Origin: Falseniella ignava CCUG 37419
Lineage (GTDB): Bacteria > Bacillota > Bacilli > Lactobacillales > Aerococcaceae
Direction of reading: 5' to 3'
DNA length: 64,000 nt
Assembly (NCBI RefSeq): GCF_000301055.1
Contig: NZ_JH932300.1
Location: 761,143-825,142, forward strand
Position numbers and translations under genes: made by a program. This document shows positions 53,822 to 62,701 of this stretch, piece after piece. Within the stretch, counting starts at the first letter, position 1. Each line of letters opens with the position of its first letter. The notes beneath the pieces are model-generated. The model worked only from the letters and a program-made list of their open reading frames with translations, ran no database searches and had not been told where the DNA came from.

Positions 53822-54278
53822 AATCTTTCAAGACCTCCTCTTGCAGTTGGAACATTTCTTGTTCCTCTTCTACGGTCTGATGATCATAGCCATTAAGATG
53901 TAAGAATCCATGTACGGTCAAAAAGGCCAGCTCACGATCAAGAGAATGGCGATACTCTTCAGATTGACGAACAGCTTGATCATAAGAAATAATAATATCG
54001 CCCAAATGACGATTTAAGCCAACATTCATTTGGCTCAATTCTGACCAAGAATCTGGTTCACCTTCTTCCAACGCAAAACTTAATACATCTGTCGGGCGAT
54101 CAATCCCCCGATAATTTAAGTTTAGTTCATGGATCTCGCGATCCGTTACGATTGAAATATCCACTTCAATTTCTGGTTGTAGCGAGAGTCGTTCGGCAGT
54201 TAATTTAACAATTCTTTCAATCAATTCATATTGGTCTGAGTTTAAGCGTTCGCCTTCATCCATAATATCGATAATCAA
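53805..54278 (-). CDS. ybeY: rRNA maturation endoribonuclease YbeY
   Basis: YbeY acts in 16S rRNA 3' processing and ribosome quality control. The 157-residue protein has the zinc motif VHGFLHLNGYDHQ (H-x3-H-x5-H) near residue 122 and the conserved YRGIDRPTDVLSFA near residue 55. Length is normal. The gene follows phoH and overlaps dgkA, the usual Firmicute order. Confidence 0.96.
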   Translation of the reverse strand: MIIDIMDEGERLNSDQYELIERIVKLTAERLSLQPEIEVDISIVTDREIHELNLNYRGIDRPTDVLSFALEEGEPDSWSELSQMNVGLNRHLGDIIISYDQAVRQSEEYRHSLDRELAFLTVHGFLHLNGYDHQTVEEEQEMFQLQEEVLKDYGLER

Positions 54279-54292
54279 TGCAATCCCTCCGT

Positions 54293-55258
54293 TTACTCTT
54301 CATTGCTATACGCACGAATAATATCCGCAACGGCCGGGTGACGTACAACATCATAAGCATCAAAATAGACAAACTCAAGTCGTTTGAGACCACTCAATTT
54401 CTCTTCAGCATCAATTAACCCTGACTTCACACCGGGCATTAAATCAATTTGCGTATGGTCCCCGTTCACAATCATTTTAGAACCAAAGCCAAGTCTTGTA
54501 AGAAACATTTTCATTTGAGCAATCGTTGTATTTTGAGCCTCATCTAAGATCACGAAAGCATCATCTAACGTACGTCCACGCATATACGCAAGTGGCGCAA
54601 TCTCAATGACTTCACGTTCGATAAGACGTTCAGTATGTTCTTTACCTAAAACAGAATAAAGTGCATCATAGATGGGTCTTAAATACGGATCAACCTTCTC
54701 TTTGAGGTCTCCTGGTAAGAATCCTAAACGCTCACCTGCTTCCACAGCCGGTCGTGTTAAGATAATTCGCTTCACCTGACCATTTTTTAATGCTTGTACC
54801 GCCAAAACTACGGCTAAATAAGTTTTCCCTGTTCCTGCAGGACCGATGCCAAAGACAATATCTCGTTTCCGTGTTGCTTGAACATAACTTAATTGCCCAT
54901 AATTTTTAGCATAAATTGGCTTACCATCATAAGTACGACTGATTTGTTCGGAATGAAGATCTACAAAATGATCAATCGTGCCTTTCTTAGCCATCTTAAT
55001 TGCAGTGACAAAATCTACGGTCTTAGGTTGAAATCCTTTTGCTAGCAATTCAAGCATACTTAAATAAATCGAACGGACTTGCAGAACTGATGCTTCATCT
55101 TGACCTTGAATCGTAATATCTTCACCACGGTTACTAATCGCGACATCGTAATAATCTTCGATTAATTTAACGTATTTATCTTGCGTTCCTAATAAGCTCA
55201 TTAACCATTCTGAATTCGTTACTTTGACGACTTGCGTATAAGATTCTGATGGATTCAA
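54293..55258 (-). CDS. PhoH-like ATPase
   Basis: The 321-residue protein has an N-terminal KH-like segment and a P-loop ATPase domain: Walker A GPAGTGKTYLA near residue 141, Walker B in DAFVILDEAQNTT near 233 and the MFLTRLGFGSKMIVNGD segment. PhoH proteins are thought to act in RNA metabolism, often with YbeY. The frame extends about 50 codons upstream across the rpsU terminator. A promoter (TTGGGT, 18 bp, TAGAAT) and an AAAGGAG site point instead to TTG at 55258 as the start. It is first in the phoH-ybeY-dgkA-era-recO run. Confidence 0.9.
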   Translation of the reverse strand: MNPSESYTQVVKVTNSEWLMSLLGTQDKYVKLIEDYYDVAISNRGEDITIQGQDEASVLQVRSIYLSMLELLAKGFQPKTVDFVTAIKMAKKGTIDHFVDLHSEQISRTYDGKPIYAKNYGQLSYVQATRKRDIVFGIGPAGTGKTYLAVVLAVQALKNGQVKRIILTRPAVEAGERLGFLPGDLKEKVDPYLRPIYDALYSVLGKEHTERLIEREVIEIAPLAYMRGRTLDDAFVILDEAQNTTIAQMKMFLTRLGFGSKMIVNGDHTQIDLMPGVKSGLIDAEEKLSGLKRLEFVYFDAYDVVRHPAVADIIRAYSNEE

Positions 55259-55319
55259 ATAATTAACTCCTTTGTCTAATAGTCTTACCTCTATTCTACT
55301 ACAAATTAGCCTTCCAACC

Positions 55320-55360
55320 CAATAAAAAAAGGCAAGATTCAACGAAATGAATCTCACCTT
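55320..55360 (-). terminator. rpsU terminator
   Basis: On the minus strand an interrupted stem (AAAGG..AGATTCA pairing with TGAATCT..CCTTT, with a two-base internal mismatch) is followed by a seven-T run. It lies within the longest phoH reading frame, supporting a downstream phoH start. Confidence 0.8.
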
Positions 55361-55452
55361 TATTAAATCATTAAGATTGTGGGTCTTTAGAATGAATTCT
55401 CCCTCGAACAATTCAAACTAAATCAGACCTACCCATTACGAGTCGTAATGAA

Positions 55453-55626
55453 TTAGTATTTACGCTTACGAGCAGCTTCTGATTTTTTCTTACGTCTTAC
55501 ACTAGGCTTCTCGTAATATTCACGTTTACGTGCCTCTCTTAGAGTACCTGTCTTAGAAACGTCGCGTTTGAAGCGTCGAAGAGCGTCTTCTAATGATTCG
55601 TTATCACGAACTACAGTTTTAGACAT
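55453..55626 (-). CDS. rpsU: Ribosomal protein S21
   Basis: A 57-residue minus-strand frame encodes bS21: [20 protein letters not shown] at the N-terminus and a very basic tail ending EAARKRKY. Length is standard. The ATG follows GGAGGGGGG. It has a good promoter upstream and its own terminator, so it is monocistronic. It is next to the phoH gene, as in many Firmicutes. Confidence 0.97.
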   Translation of the reverse strand: MSKTVVRDNESLEDALRRFKRDVSKTGTLREARKREYYEKPSVRRKKKSEAARKRKY

Positions 55627-55680
55627 TATGAATCCCCCCTCCCGAGCTTGAGTACTTTATAGCTTTATAAAGTCTTTAAC

Positions 55681-55709
55681 ATTATAATGAATCCCAAGCA
55701 ATAAATCAA
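55681..55709 (-). promoter_or_regulatory. rpsU promoter
   Basis: TTGATT (55704-55709) and a perfect TATAAT (55681-55686) are 17 bp apart on the minus strand, about 55 bp before rpsU. Confidence 0.75.
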
Positions 55710-55792
55710 CCCCTCTCAAACAAATGATATTATCTCAATGCAATTAAGCATATGTTGTGATAAAATAAGGGTACAACACGCAGGAGGAGCTT

Positions 55793-56623
55793 ATGTCGAT
55801 CGATAATAAACTGCTACACATTCATATCATTTCAGACTCGATTGGCGCGACAGCGACGAAAGTCGCCCAAGCGACGGTCGCTCAATTCCCAGAAATGGAA
55901 TACGAGATTCATAAACACATTTTAATCGAAAATGAACAACAATTAATTGAAGCGCTCGAATCAGCCAAACATACCCACGGCATCATATTTATGACTATTT
56001 CAAACTCGCATCAAGCTTATATTGCCGAAGCTTTTGCGGCGGAAAATAGCTTAGTCATTCATAATTTAATTCAACCTTTTACTAAGGATATTGAACAACG
56101 TACTGGGATTAAACCCGTTGGCTTAAAAGGTTCACAATTTGAGTTGTCAGATCAATACTTTAACCGAATTAAAGCGATTGAATTTACATTAAATAATGAT
56201 GATGGTAAAAATCCCGAAGCGTTAAAAGAAGCTGATATTGTAATTTTAGGAGTTAGCCGGACGGGTAAAACACCTTTGAGTATGTACTTAGGGACTTTAG
56301 GTTATAAAGTAACGAACTTACCTTTAATTCCTGAAAAAGAAATTACCCCAATATTATTCGAAATTCCTTCATCAAAAATTGTTGGTCTAACGAATAATGC
56401 AGATATTATTTGTAATCATCGCCAAAAACGTATGAGTGAATTTGGGTTAAGTAGCGCGACACGTTACGCATCGAAAGAGCGCGTTGACGAGGAATTAGCC
56501 TATGCTGAAAGTATCTATCAGAAGCTCCAATGTCCGGTGATTAATGTATCGGAACGGAGCATTGAGGAATCTTCCGTGATTATCTTAGATGTATTAAACT
56601 TACCTCATAAACCACGCTGGTAA
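55793..56623 (+). CDS. Pyruvate, phosphate dikinase regulatory protein (DUF299 kinase/phosphorylase)
   Basis: DUF299 proteins phosphorylate and reactivate PPDK or PEP synthase, using ADP and phosphate. The 276-residue protein starts with the HIISDSIGATATKVAQATVA block and has the P-loop GVSRTGKTPLSMYL near residue 152, plus NRIKAIEFTLNNDDGK, a conserved region. The ATG follows AGGAGGAG. No PPDK gene is in the window. In B. subtilis the homologue (yqfL) also lies beside the glyQS/era region. Confidence 0.93.
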   Translation: MSIDNKLLHIHIISDSIGATATKVAQATVAQFPEMEYEIHKHILIENEQQLIEALESAKHTHGIIFMTISNSHQAYIAEAFAAENSLVIHNLIQPFTKDIEQRTGIKPVGLKGSQFELSDQYFNRIKAIEFTLNNDDGKNPEALKEADIVILGVSRTGKTPLSMYLGTLGYKVTNLPLIPEKEITPILFEIPSSKIVGLTNNADIICNHRQKRMSEFGLSSATRYASKERVDEELAYAESIYQKLQCPVINVSERSIEESSVIILDVLNLPHKPRW

Positions 56624-56644
56624 AATCTTAAATATGGATTAAAA

Positions 56645-56680
56645 GTCCCTAGCAATTCAATCGATTGTTAGGGACCCTTT
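56645..56680. terminator. Bidirectional terminator between the PPDK regulator and nfo
   Basis: The 12-bp stem gtccctagcaat/attgttagggac (one mismatch) with a 7-nt loop is followed by CCTTTTTATT on the plus strand; the convergent nfo gene ends just beyond. Confidence 0.8.
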
Positions 56681-56683
56681 TTA

Positions 56684-57589
56684 TTATTGACCTTTTGTTT
56701 CGATAATTTGCTTAATTAGTTGCGGGTTATACGCTTCTTTTCGTAGCATTTCAATTTCATATTTATAAGGAGGATATTTCACCTTATCTTTTTCTGGATC
56801 CGCTACCCAAGGTGTCTCTAAAATTTTTGGAATACCGTTTAATTGTGGATGATGAACAATGTAATTTAATGTCTCAAAACCAATATTCCCTTCGCCGACA
56901 TTAGCATGTCGGTCTTTATGTGATCCTGATGGATTCTTAGAATCATTAATATGGAGTACTTTCAGTCGATCGAGGCCGATAATTTTATCGAACTCATTTA
57001 ACACACCATCAAAATCATTTTTAATATCATAACCTGCATCAAAGACATGACACGTATCAAAGGTAACCGATAATTTATCATTATGGGTGACCCCATCGAT
57101 AATTTGGGCTAACTCTTCAAAGGTGCGCCCTATTTCTGTTCCTTTCCCGGCCATTGTTTCTAAGGCTATTTGAACTGTATCGTCTGGAGATAAAATATGA
57201 TTCAAACCGTGAATAATTTGTTGAATGCCAACATCTACGCCTGCTCCAACATGCGCTCCAGGGTGTAACGTAATTTGATTTGCTCCTAAAGCCATCGTAC
57301 GGTCTAATTCTTCACGGAGAAACTCAATCGCAAAATCATGATAGCCTTCCTTCGTCGTATTGGCTAAGTTAACAATGTATGGCGCATGTACTGTAAAGAA
57401 TTCAATACCCACTTCTTTCATCAATTGATAACTCTCTTCAATATTGAACGTCTCAATGGGTTTACGGGTCGTATTTTGAGGAGCCCCGGTATAAACCATA
57501 AAAACATTACTGCCATAAGATGCCGCTTCTTTAACTGATCCTAATAGCATTTCCTTCCCTTTTAGAGAAACGTGTGATCCTAATAACAT
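56684..57589 (-). CDS. nfo: Endonuclease IV (deoxyribonuclease IV)
   Basis: Nfo cleaves DNA at abasic sites in base excision repair. The 301-residue TIM-barrel protein has zinc-binding landmarks [12 protein letters not shown] near residue 102, [11 protein letters not shown] near 143, [12 protein letters not shown] near 177, [20 protein letters not shown] near 213 and ILETPW near 258. Length is standard. It follows aspS in the same direction after a short gap. Confidence 0.97.
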   Translation of the reverse strand: MLLGSHVSLKGKEMLLGSVKEAASYGSNVFMVYTGAPQNTTRKPIETFNIEESYQLMKEVGIEFFTVHAPYIVNLANTTKEGYHDFAIEFLREELDRTMALGANQITLHPGAHVGAGVDVGIQQIIHGLNHILSPDDTVQIALETMAGKGTEIGRTFEELAQIIDGVTHNDKLSVTFDTCHVFDAGYDIKNDFDGVLNEFDKIIGLDRLKVLHINDSKNPSGSHKDRHANVGEGNIGFETLNYIVHHPQLNGIPKILETPWVADPEKDKVKYPPYKYEIEMLRKEAYNPQLIKQIIETKGQ

Positions 57590-57614
57590 ACGAACTCCTT
57601 TCTAAGTGATAACA

Positions 57615-59381
57615 CTAGTCTTTTTTCACTGTTAAATGTAATTCATCTAATTGATCTTGTGCCACATGGTTTGGTGCTTCCATCATTACGTCGTAACCAC
57701 GACCTGTCTTTGGAAAGGCAATCACTTCACGAATATTTGGTTCTTTAGCCAACAACATAATAAAGCGATCTAATCCAAGTGCAATTCCTCCGTGTGGTGG
57801 GAATCCATATTCCATCGCATCTAATAAGAAACCAAATTGGCTCTGTGCTTGTTCAGGTGTAAAGCCGAGTAAGCTAAACATTTCATCTTGTAAGGCTTTA
57901 TCATTGATTCTGACACTACCTCCACCTAATTCATAACCGTTAAGGACAATGTCATAGGCATTTGCTAAAGCTTCTTTCGGGTTAGCTTTAAGTGCTTCAA
58001 TATCTTTATTTTGTGGTGAGGTAAACGGATGATGCATTGCCACATAGCGCTCTGATTCTTCATCATACTCTAAGAGTGGCCAATCTACCACCCAAATAAA
58101 GGCAAACTCATCTTCATCATATAATTGGTGAACTTTACCTAAATGATTACGTAAAGCACCCAATGCCGCTTGCGTTACTTCAAGTTGATCCGCCACAAAG
58201 AAGACGATATCCCCTTCTTCAAGTGCTAACTTCTCTTGGAACACGGCTAAGTCTTTTTCATCAAAGAATTTTGCAATCGGTCCGTTTAAACCTTCGTCAG
58301 TTAATTTAACCCATGCTAGACCTTTAGCACCATAAGGCTTCACAACATCGGCTAGTGCATCGGCTGTCTTGCGTGAGTACTCATCTGCTAACCCCTTAAG
58401 GTTAATCCCTTGAACAACTCCACCACTTGTCACGGTATTTTTAAAGACGCCAAATTCACATCCCTCAGCCCATTCAGTAACATCACGTAATTCAAGCTCA
58501 AAGCGAATATCTGGCTTATCAACCCCATAACGTGCCATTGCTTCAGCATAGCTAATTGTTGGGAATGGTTGATCGAATTCTAAGTTCATCACTTCACGCA
58601 TGACTTGTTTAATCATCGCTTCTGCTAACTGTTGAATTTCTGCTTGAGTTAAGAAGCTGGTCTCTAAGTCCACTTGAGTAAATTCTGGTTGACGGTCACC
58701 CCGTAAGTCTTCATCTCTAAAGCAACGAACAATCTGATAATAACGGTCAAATCCTGCCGCCATTAACAATTGCTTAAATAATTGAGGCGATTGCGGCAAA
58801 GCATAAAACTCACCCGCTTCTCGACGTGTTGGCACTAAGTAATCTCGTGCACCTTCAGGTGTTGATTTCGTTAAGAACGGTGTTTCAACGTCGATAAAGC
58901 CAGCATCATTTAAGAAATTACGAATCGATTGGACCACCTGATGTCTTAACTTCAAGTTTTTAAACATTTTCGGCCGACGTAGGTCTAAGTAACGATATTT
59001 AAGACGGACTTCTTCTGAAGCATCGAGGTCATCTTCAATATAGATGGCTGGTACTTTACTACGCGTGAGTATTTCAAATTCTTTTGCAACTAATTCCATT
59101 TTACCGGTCGGATGGTTTAAGTTAACTGCGTCTTCACTTCGATAACGAAGTTCACCGGTCACTTCAATAATATACTCCGTACGAATTTGATCGACGTCAC
59201 TCATTTGGTCTTTTAAAATTTCAGAGTCAAAAACAATTTGACAGATTCCTTCACGGTCTCTTAAATCGACAAAAATTAATTTTCCTAAATCACGTCGCTT
59301 TTGTACCCACCCTTTTAAAGTTAAAGTTTGGCCAATCATCGATTCATTAACTAATCCTACATAAGTTGTTCGTTGTGTCAT
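57615..59381 (-). CDS. aspS: Aspartyl-tRNA synthetase
   Basis: The 588-residue class II synthetase has an N-terminal OB anticodon-binding domain (LKGWVQKRRDLGKLIFVDLR). Motif 2 is QIVRCFRDEDLRGDRQPEFT near residue 211, and motif 3 is GGIALGLDRFIML near 533. A bacterial GAD insertion domain is included. It starts 3 bp after hisS and is under the same T-box leader. In genomes with GatCAB such enzymes may also charge tRNA-Asn; this cannot be decided here. Confidence 0.97.
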   Translation of the reverse strand: MTQRTTYVGLVNESMIGQTLTLKGWVQKRRDLGKLIFVDLRDREGICQIVFDSEILKDQMSDVDQIRTEYIIEVTGELRYRSEDAVNLNHPTGKMELVAKEFEILTRSKVPAIYIEDDLDASEEVRLKYRYLDLRRPKMFKNLKLRHQVVQSIRNFLNDAGFIDVETPFLTKSTPEGARDYLVPTRREAGEFYALPQSPQLFKQLLMAAGFDRYYQIVRCFRDEDLRGDRQPEFTQVDLETSFLTQAEIQQLAEAMIKQVMREVMNLEFDQPFPTISYAEAMARYGVDKPDIRFELELRDVTEWAEGCEFGVFKNTVTSGGVVQGINLKGLADEYSRKTADALADVVKPYGAKGLAWVKLTDEGLNGPIAKFFDEKDLAVFQEKLALEEGDIVFFVADQLEVTQAALGALRNHLGKVHQLYDEDEFAFIWVVDWPLLEYDEESERYVAMHHPFTSPQNKDIEALKANPKEALANAYDIVLNGYELGGGSVRINDKALQDEMFSLLGFTPEQAQSQFGFLLDAMEYGFPPHGGIALGLDRFIMLLAKEPNIREVIAFPKTGRGYDVMMEAPNHVAQDQLDELHLTVKKD

Positions 59382-59383
59382 GT

Positions 59384-60703
59384 CTATTCTCCTTTAAAGT
59401 AGTTATCAATTACCGATGTATCCATCGTTATTTGACGGAAAAAAACATCCGGTTGTGTTAACCAATCTGATAAATTAACGCTAATTTGTTTTTGTGTTTC
59501 AGTATTTTTCAATGTAAAGCTTTGCGATTGAACTTCGTCTTCCCCGAGGACAATGACTGTTTTTGCTTTCAATCTATCAACTGTCTTAAATTGGGATTTC
59601 ATACTGCGTCCCATATAATCACGGTCCGCTTTTAAACCAGCTTGTCGAGCTGCTTGAATAATCTCCATCGCCATCGCATCAATGGTTTCTCCCATACAAA
59701 TAACGAAGACATCCACTGCTTCATTTTCTGGAACAGCAACTTTTTGGTCTTTTAATAATAAAATTAATCGTTCTAAGCCAATTCCAAAGCCAAATCCTGG
59801 TGTCGAAGGTCCACCTAATTCTTCAACAAGGCCATCATAACGCCCGCCTCCACAAATGGTCGACTGACTTCCAATGGAATCATCTTCCACCATCATTTCA
59901 AAAATCGTATCTTGATAATAATCAATACCTCGCACTAAGAGTGGGTCTACCTCGTATGGAATCTCCAATGCGTCTAACATTGATTGAACCTTTTGAAAAT
60001 TATCGAGACTCTCTTGACTTAAATAATCAGAAATCTTAGGCGCGTTGACTAATAATTGTTGATCCTTTGCGTCTTTAGAATCTAAAATACGTAGAGGATT
60101 TGTCTCAAGTCTTCGGCGTGAATCTTCACTCAGCTCCTCTCGGTGCGGTGTTAAATATTCAATTAATGCGTCAATAAACTGACGACGCTCTTTTGGATGA
60201 CCAATCGTATTAATAACGAGCTTTATATTAGTCAAACCTAATTCCTCAAATAAGTCCCAAGCCATCGCCATGACTTCAACATCCATCGCACATTTGTCTG
60301 TCCCTAAAACTTCGACACCCATTTGATTGAATTGACGTTGTCGACCAGCTTGAGGACGTTCATAACGAAACATCGGTCCCGTGTAGTAGAGCTTATAAGG
60401 CTTTGGATATTCTGGTCCGTACAACTTGTGCTGTACAAAAGCTCGGCAGATAGAAGCTGTGCCTTCTGGGCGTAAAGCGATACGACGGCCTCCTTTATCT
60501 TCAAAATCATACATTTCTTTTGAGACCATATCCGTCTCATCGCCTACACCACGTTGGAATAACTCGTAGTCTTCGAAAATCGGTGTTCTGATTTCTTCAA
60601 AATTATAACTTTCAAATACATTTCGCGCAGTATCTTCAACGTACTGCCAAATATAAATCTCGCTTGGCAAAATATCTTCGGTGCCTTTTGGTTTCTTTAT
60701 CAT
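59384..60703 (-). CDS. hisS: Histidyl-tRNA synthetase
   Basis: The 439-residue class II enzyme charges tRNA-His. It has KGTEDILPSEIYIW at the N-terminus, motif 2 in KLYYTGPMFRYERPQAGRQR near residue 104, the histidine loop LVRGIDYYQDTIFE near 260 and GFGFGIGLERLIL near 303. A C-terminal anticodon domain of about 100 residues completes it. It is first in hisS-aspS behind a T-box leader. Confidence 0.97.
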   Translation of the reverse strand: MIKKPKGTEDILPSEIYIWQYVEDTARNVFESYNFEEIRTPIFEDYELFQRGVGDETDMVSKEMYDFEDKGGRRIALRPEGTASICRAFVQHKLYGPEYPKPYKLYYTGPMFRYERPQAGRQRQFNQMGVEVLGTDKCAMDVEVMAMAWDLFEELGLTNIKLVINTIGHPKERRQFIDALIEYLTPHREELSEDSRRRLETNPLRILDSKDAKDQQLLVNAPKISDYLSQESLDNFQKVQSMLDALEIPYEVDPLLVRGIDYYQDTIFEMMVEDDSIGSQSTICGGGRYDGLVEELGGPSTPGFGFGIGLERLILLLKDQKVAVPENEAVDVFVICMGETIDAMAMEIIQAARQAGLKADRDYMGRSMKSQFKTVDRLKAKTVIVLGEDEVQSQSFTLKNTETQKQISVNLSDWLTQPDVFFRQITMDTSVIDNYFKGE

Positions 60704-60730
60704 CTTATCAACCTCTCTATCATATTCATT

Positions 60731-60947
60731 AAAAAAGCCCTATGGCAAATAGCCATAGGACGTTCATTACAACGTGGTACCACCTATTTTTGTAATCAAA
60801 AAATGATTTACCTTCAAACGATAACGTCGTTAACGGAACTGAATCTTCTCCACAATGTCAAACAGAATGCTGACTACTTCACACCACCCAGTAGCTCTCT
60901 GAATTATTCTATATTTAAGTTGCTTCATCGAATTTAAGTATGTATAT
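60731..60947 (-). promoter_or_regulatory. T-box leader of hisS-aspS
   Basis: This accounts for most of the 383-base gap before the amidase gene. On the minus strand the T-box sequence AGGTGGTACCACG is at 60773-60785 and a 9-bp terminator stem (60738-60746 with 60752-60760) precedes a T-run. Stem I has a distal loop GGGTGGTGTGA closed by CTACT/AGTAG. In the 3' side of the specifier loop GACA sits at 60856-60859, so the likely specifier is Asp GAC. A His CAT overlaps it by one base. The fold was made by hand. Confidence 0.88.
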
Positions 60948-60953
60948 AGATAT

Positions 60954-60982
60954 AATTTAAGCTTAAATCGTGCAATTGTCAA
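60954..60982 (-). promoter_or_regulatory. hisS-aspS promoter
   Basis: A perfect TTGACA -35 (60977-60982) and TAAATT -10 (60954-60959) are 17 bp apart on the minus strand. Confidence 0.7.
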
Positions 60983-61086
60983 CATTTTTCATTCTGGCGA
61001 CATATATTACTATTCGATGACAAAGACGCTTTATACCGTAAAATACGTTATAATTATCTTTAACATCACTATAAGGTAGGATCCGT

Positions 61087-62457
61087 ATGATTGAATCATT
61101 GCAACGTTTTATTATCAGAATTTATACTGAAAAATATTTTCCATTATTTATTGCGATGACCATTGCAATTGTGTCATTGCTGACCGTTACCGCCCTGGTC
61201 CGTGAAGAAGTTTACACCATTGAAAACCAGACTATCACATTAAGAGTGGGTGCCGCTACGAACAGCGCTGCCATTACAACATTAAATAAAGGCGACCATG
61301 TAGAAATTGTCTCTGAACGGAACGGTTGGTATAATGTTGTCGTGAATGGACAACAAAATGGTTATGTGCCTAGTTGGTTATTGAATAAAGATCAACCTAT
61401 CGATGACACAGAACTCGCAGTACATATTGAAAAAACGACACCACTTTATCAAAGCGCCCATACTGACTCGACGATTATTCATCAAATCCCAGCCGATGAG
61501 TATCTTAAAGTTAACTTTGAGAATAATGGTTGGTTACAAATAAATTATAAAAATGATCAAGGTTATATTAAAACCTCTGAGGTCACTTTGATAAGTCAAA
61601 ATGATATTCCGGATAAGTCACACGAAAGTATTACGTCAAACAATGATTTATTAGCGGGATTAACACCTGAAGAAGCCAGTAAAATCATTTATATGCGACA
61701 AAATAATCAAGCGCTCTATGAGTATCCTGATGGATTAAGCCCCGTGATTTATCACCCGACTTATAACCAACGCTTTGAATACTTGTCAACGAATCAAGAT
61801 ACAACCGGTCATGATTATTACTTTGTTCGCGATGATGAAGGTATTGAAGGCTACTTAAATTCAAGTCACGTGGCCTTTGCGAGCGATTATATTGGCCATG
61901 AAACACCCGAACGTCCTGCTTCAATCAGTGAAGCAGTTATCCACGTCGATGCCGGACATGGCGGAATGGATCCAGGAACTTCTTCTTTAGACGGTACTTT
62001 GCATGAGAAAGATTACACTCTTCCTACCGCTTTATATCTAAAAGAAGCTCTAGAAAAAATGGGTGCTCGTGTCATCATGAGTCGTGAAGAAGATATTATG
62101 ATTGGTTTAGAAGAGATTGTCCAGATGAGTAACGATAATCAAGTTGATGCATTTGTATCCATCCATTTTGATGCGCTCGATGACCCAACTTGGGGAGGTA
62201 CCGCAACCTATTATTTCCATGAAAATGATTATGAGCTTGCTGAAACAATTAATGAACGACTCAAAACAATCGAATTGGAAAATAACGGAATTGTCTTTGG
62301 TAACTTCCAAGTCCTAAGGGACAATCATCGCCCATGTCTATTATTAGAACTCGGCTATATGACCCACGAAACAGACTTGGCTTACTTTACGAAAGAAGAA
62401 AACCAACGTAAATTAGCTCAAGCAATTGCAGAAGGGTTACAAGATTACTTTAAATAA
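61087..62457 (+). CDS. N-acetylmuramoyl-L-alanine amidase with SH3b repeats
   Basis: The 456-residue exported autolysin cleaves the amide between muramic acid and the stem peptide. It has an N-terminal membrane segment (about 17-38) acting as signal anchor. Three bacterial SH3-like cell-wall binding domains (about 45-100, 110-165 and 195-265) follow. The C-terminal Amidase_3 zinc domain (about 280-456) has HVDAGHGGMDPG, the E of LHEKDYTL, a VSIHFDA histidine and the catalytic ELGYMTHETD. It is monocistronic with its own terminator and is divergent from hisS. Confidence 0.93.
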   Translation: MIESLQRFIIRIYTEKYFPLFIAMTIAIVSLLTVTALVREEVYTIENQTITLRVGAATNSAAITTLNKGDHVEIVSERNGWYNVVVNGQQNGYVPSWLLNKDQPIDDTELAVHIEKTTPLYQSAHTDSTIIHQIPADEYLKVNFENNGWLQINYKNDQGYIKTSEVTLISQNDIPDKSHESITSNNDLLAGLTPEEASKIIYMRQNNQALYEYPDGLSPVIYHPTYNQRFEYLSTNQDTTGHDYYFVRDDEGIEGYLNSSHVAFASDYIGHETPERPASISEAVIHVDAGHGGMDPGTSSLDGTLHEKDYTLPTALYLKEALEKMGARVIMSREEDIMIGLEEIVQMSNDNQVDAFVSIHFDALDDPTWGGTATYYFHENDYELAETINERLKTIELENNGIVFGNFQVLRDNHRPCLLLELGYMTHETDLAYFTKEENQRKLAQAIAEGLQDYFK

Positions 62458-62470
62458 AAGAATCATTAAT

Positions 62471-62508
62471 AAAAAGGTTGATGAAATATTTTCATCAGCC
62501 TTTTTATT
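62471..62508. terminator. Amidase gene terminator
   Basis: A stem formed by aaaaaggttgatgaaa and tttcatcagccttttt, with one G-T pair and a 4-nt loop, has T-runs on both strands. Confidence 0.8.
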
Positions 62509-62587
62509 ATGCCACTAAAGGCATAGTTCCTATACCTCATTGAGCATGGATACTTTTTTATAGATACCTATGTTCAACACAAGACAA

Positions 62588-62623
62588 ATAGGAATTAAGC
62601 TAAGGGGTAAGCTTAATTCCTAT
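62588..62623. terminator. Hairpin downstream of the LPXTG protein gene
   Basis: A perfect 14-bp stem (ataggaattaagct with its complement at 62610-62623) encloses an 8-nt loop. On the minus strand it is followed by only a weak T-rich stretch, so it could be the terminator of the wall-protein gene about 80 bp upstream or an mRNA-stabilising element. Confidence 0.5.
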
Positions 62624-62701
62624 GATAAATTTTAATAGCTATGAAGATTTTATTATTATAGTTCGATTAAGACCAGTGTTCCTGCCGTAATGAATTAAAA
62701 G

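Noticed and set aside
55259..55411. N-terminal extension of the PhoH-like protein
   Set aside because: It would cross the rpsU terminator and a promoter; an AAAGGAG site supports the TTG at 55258.
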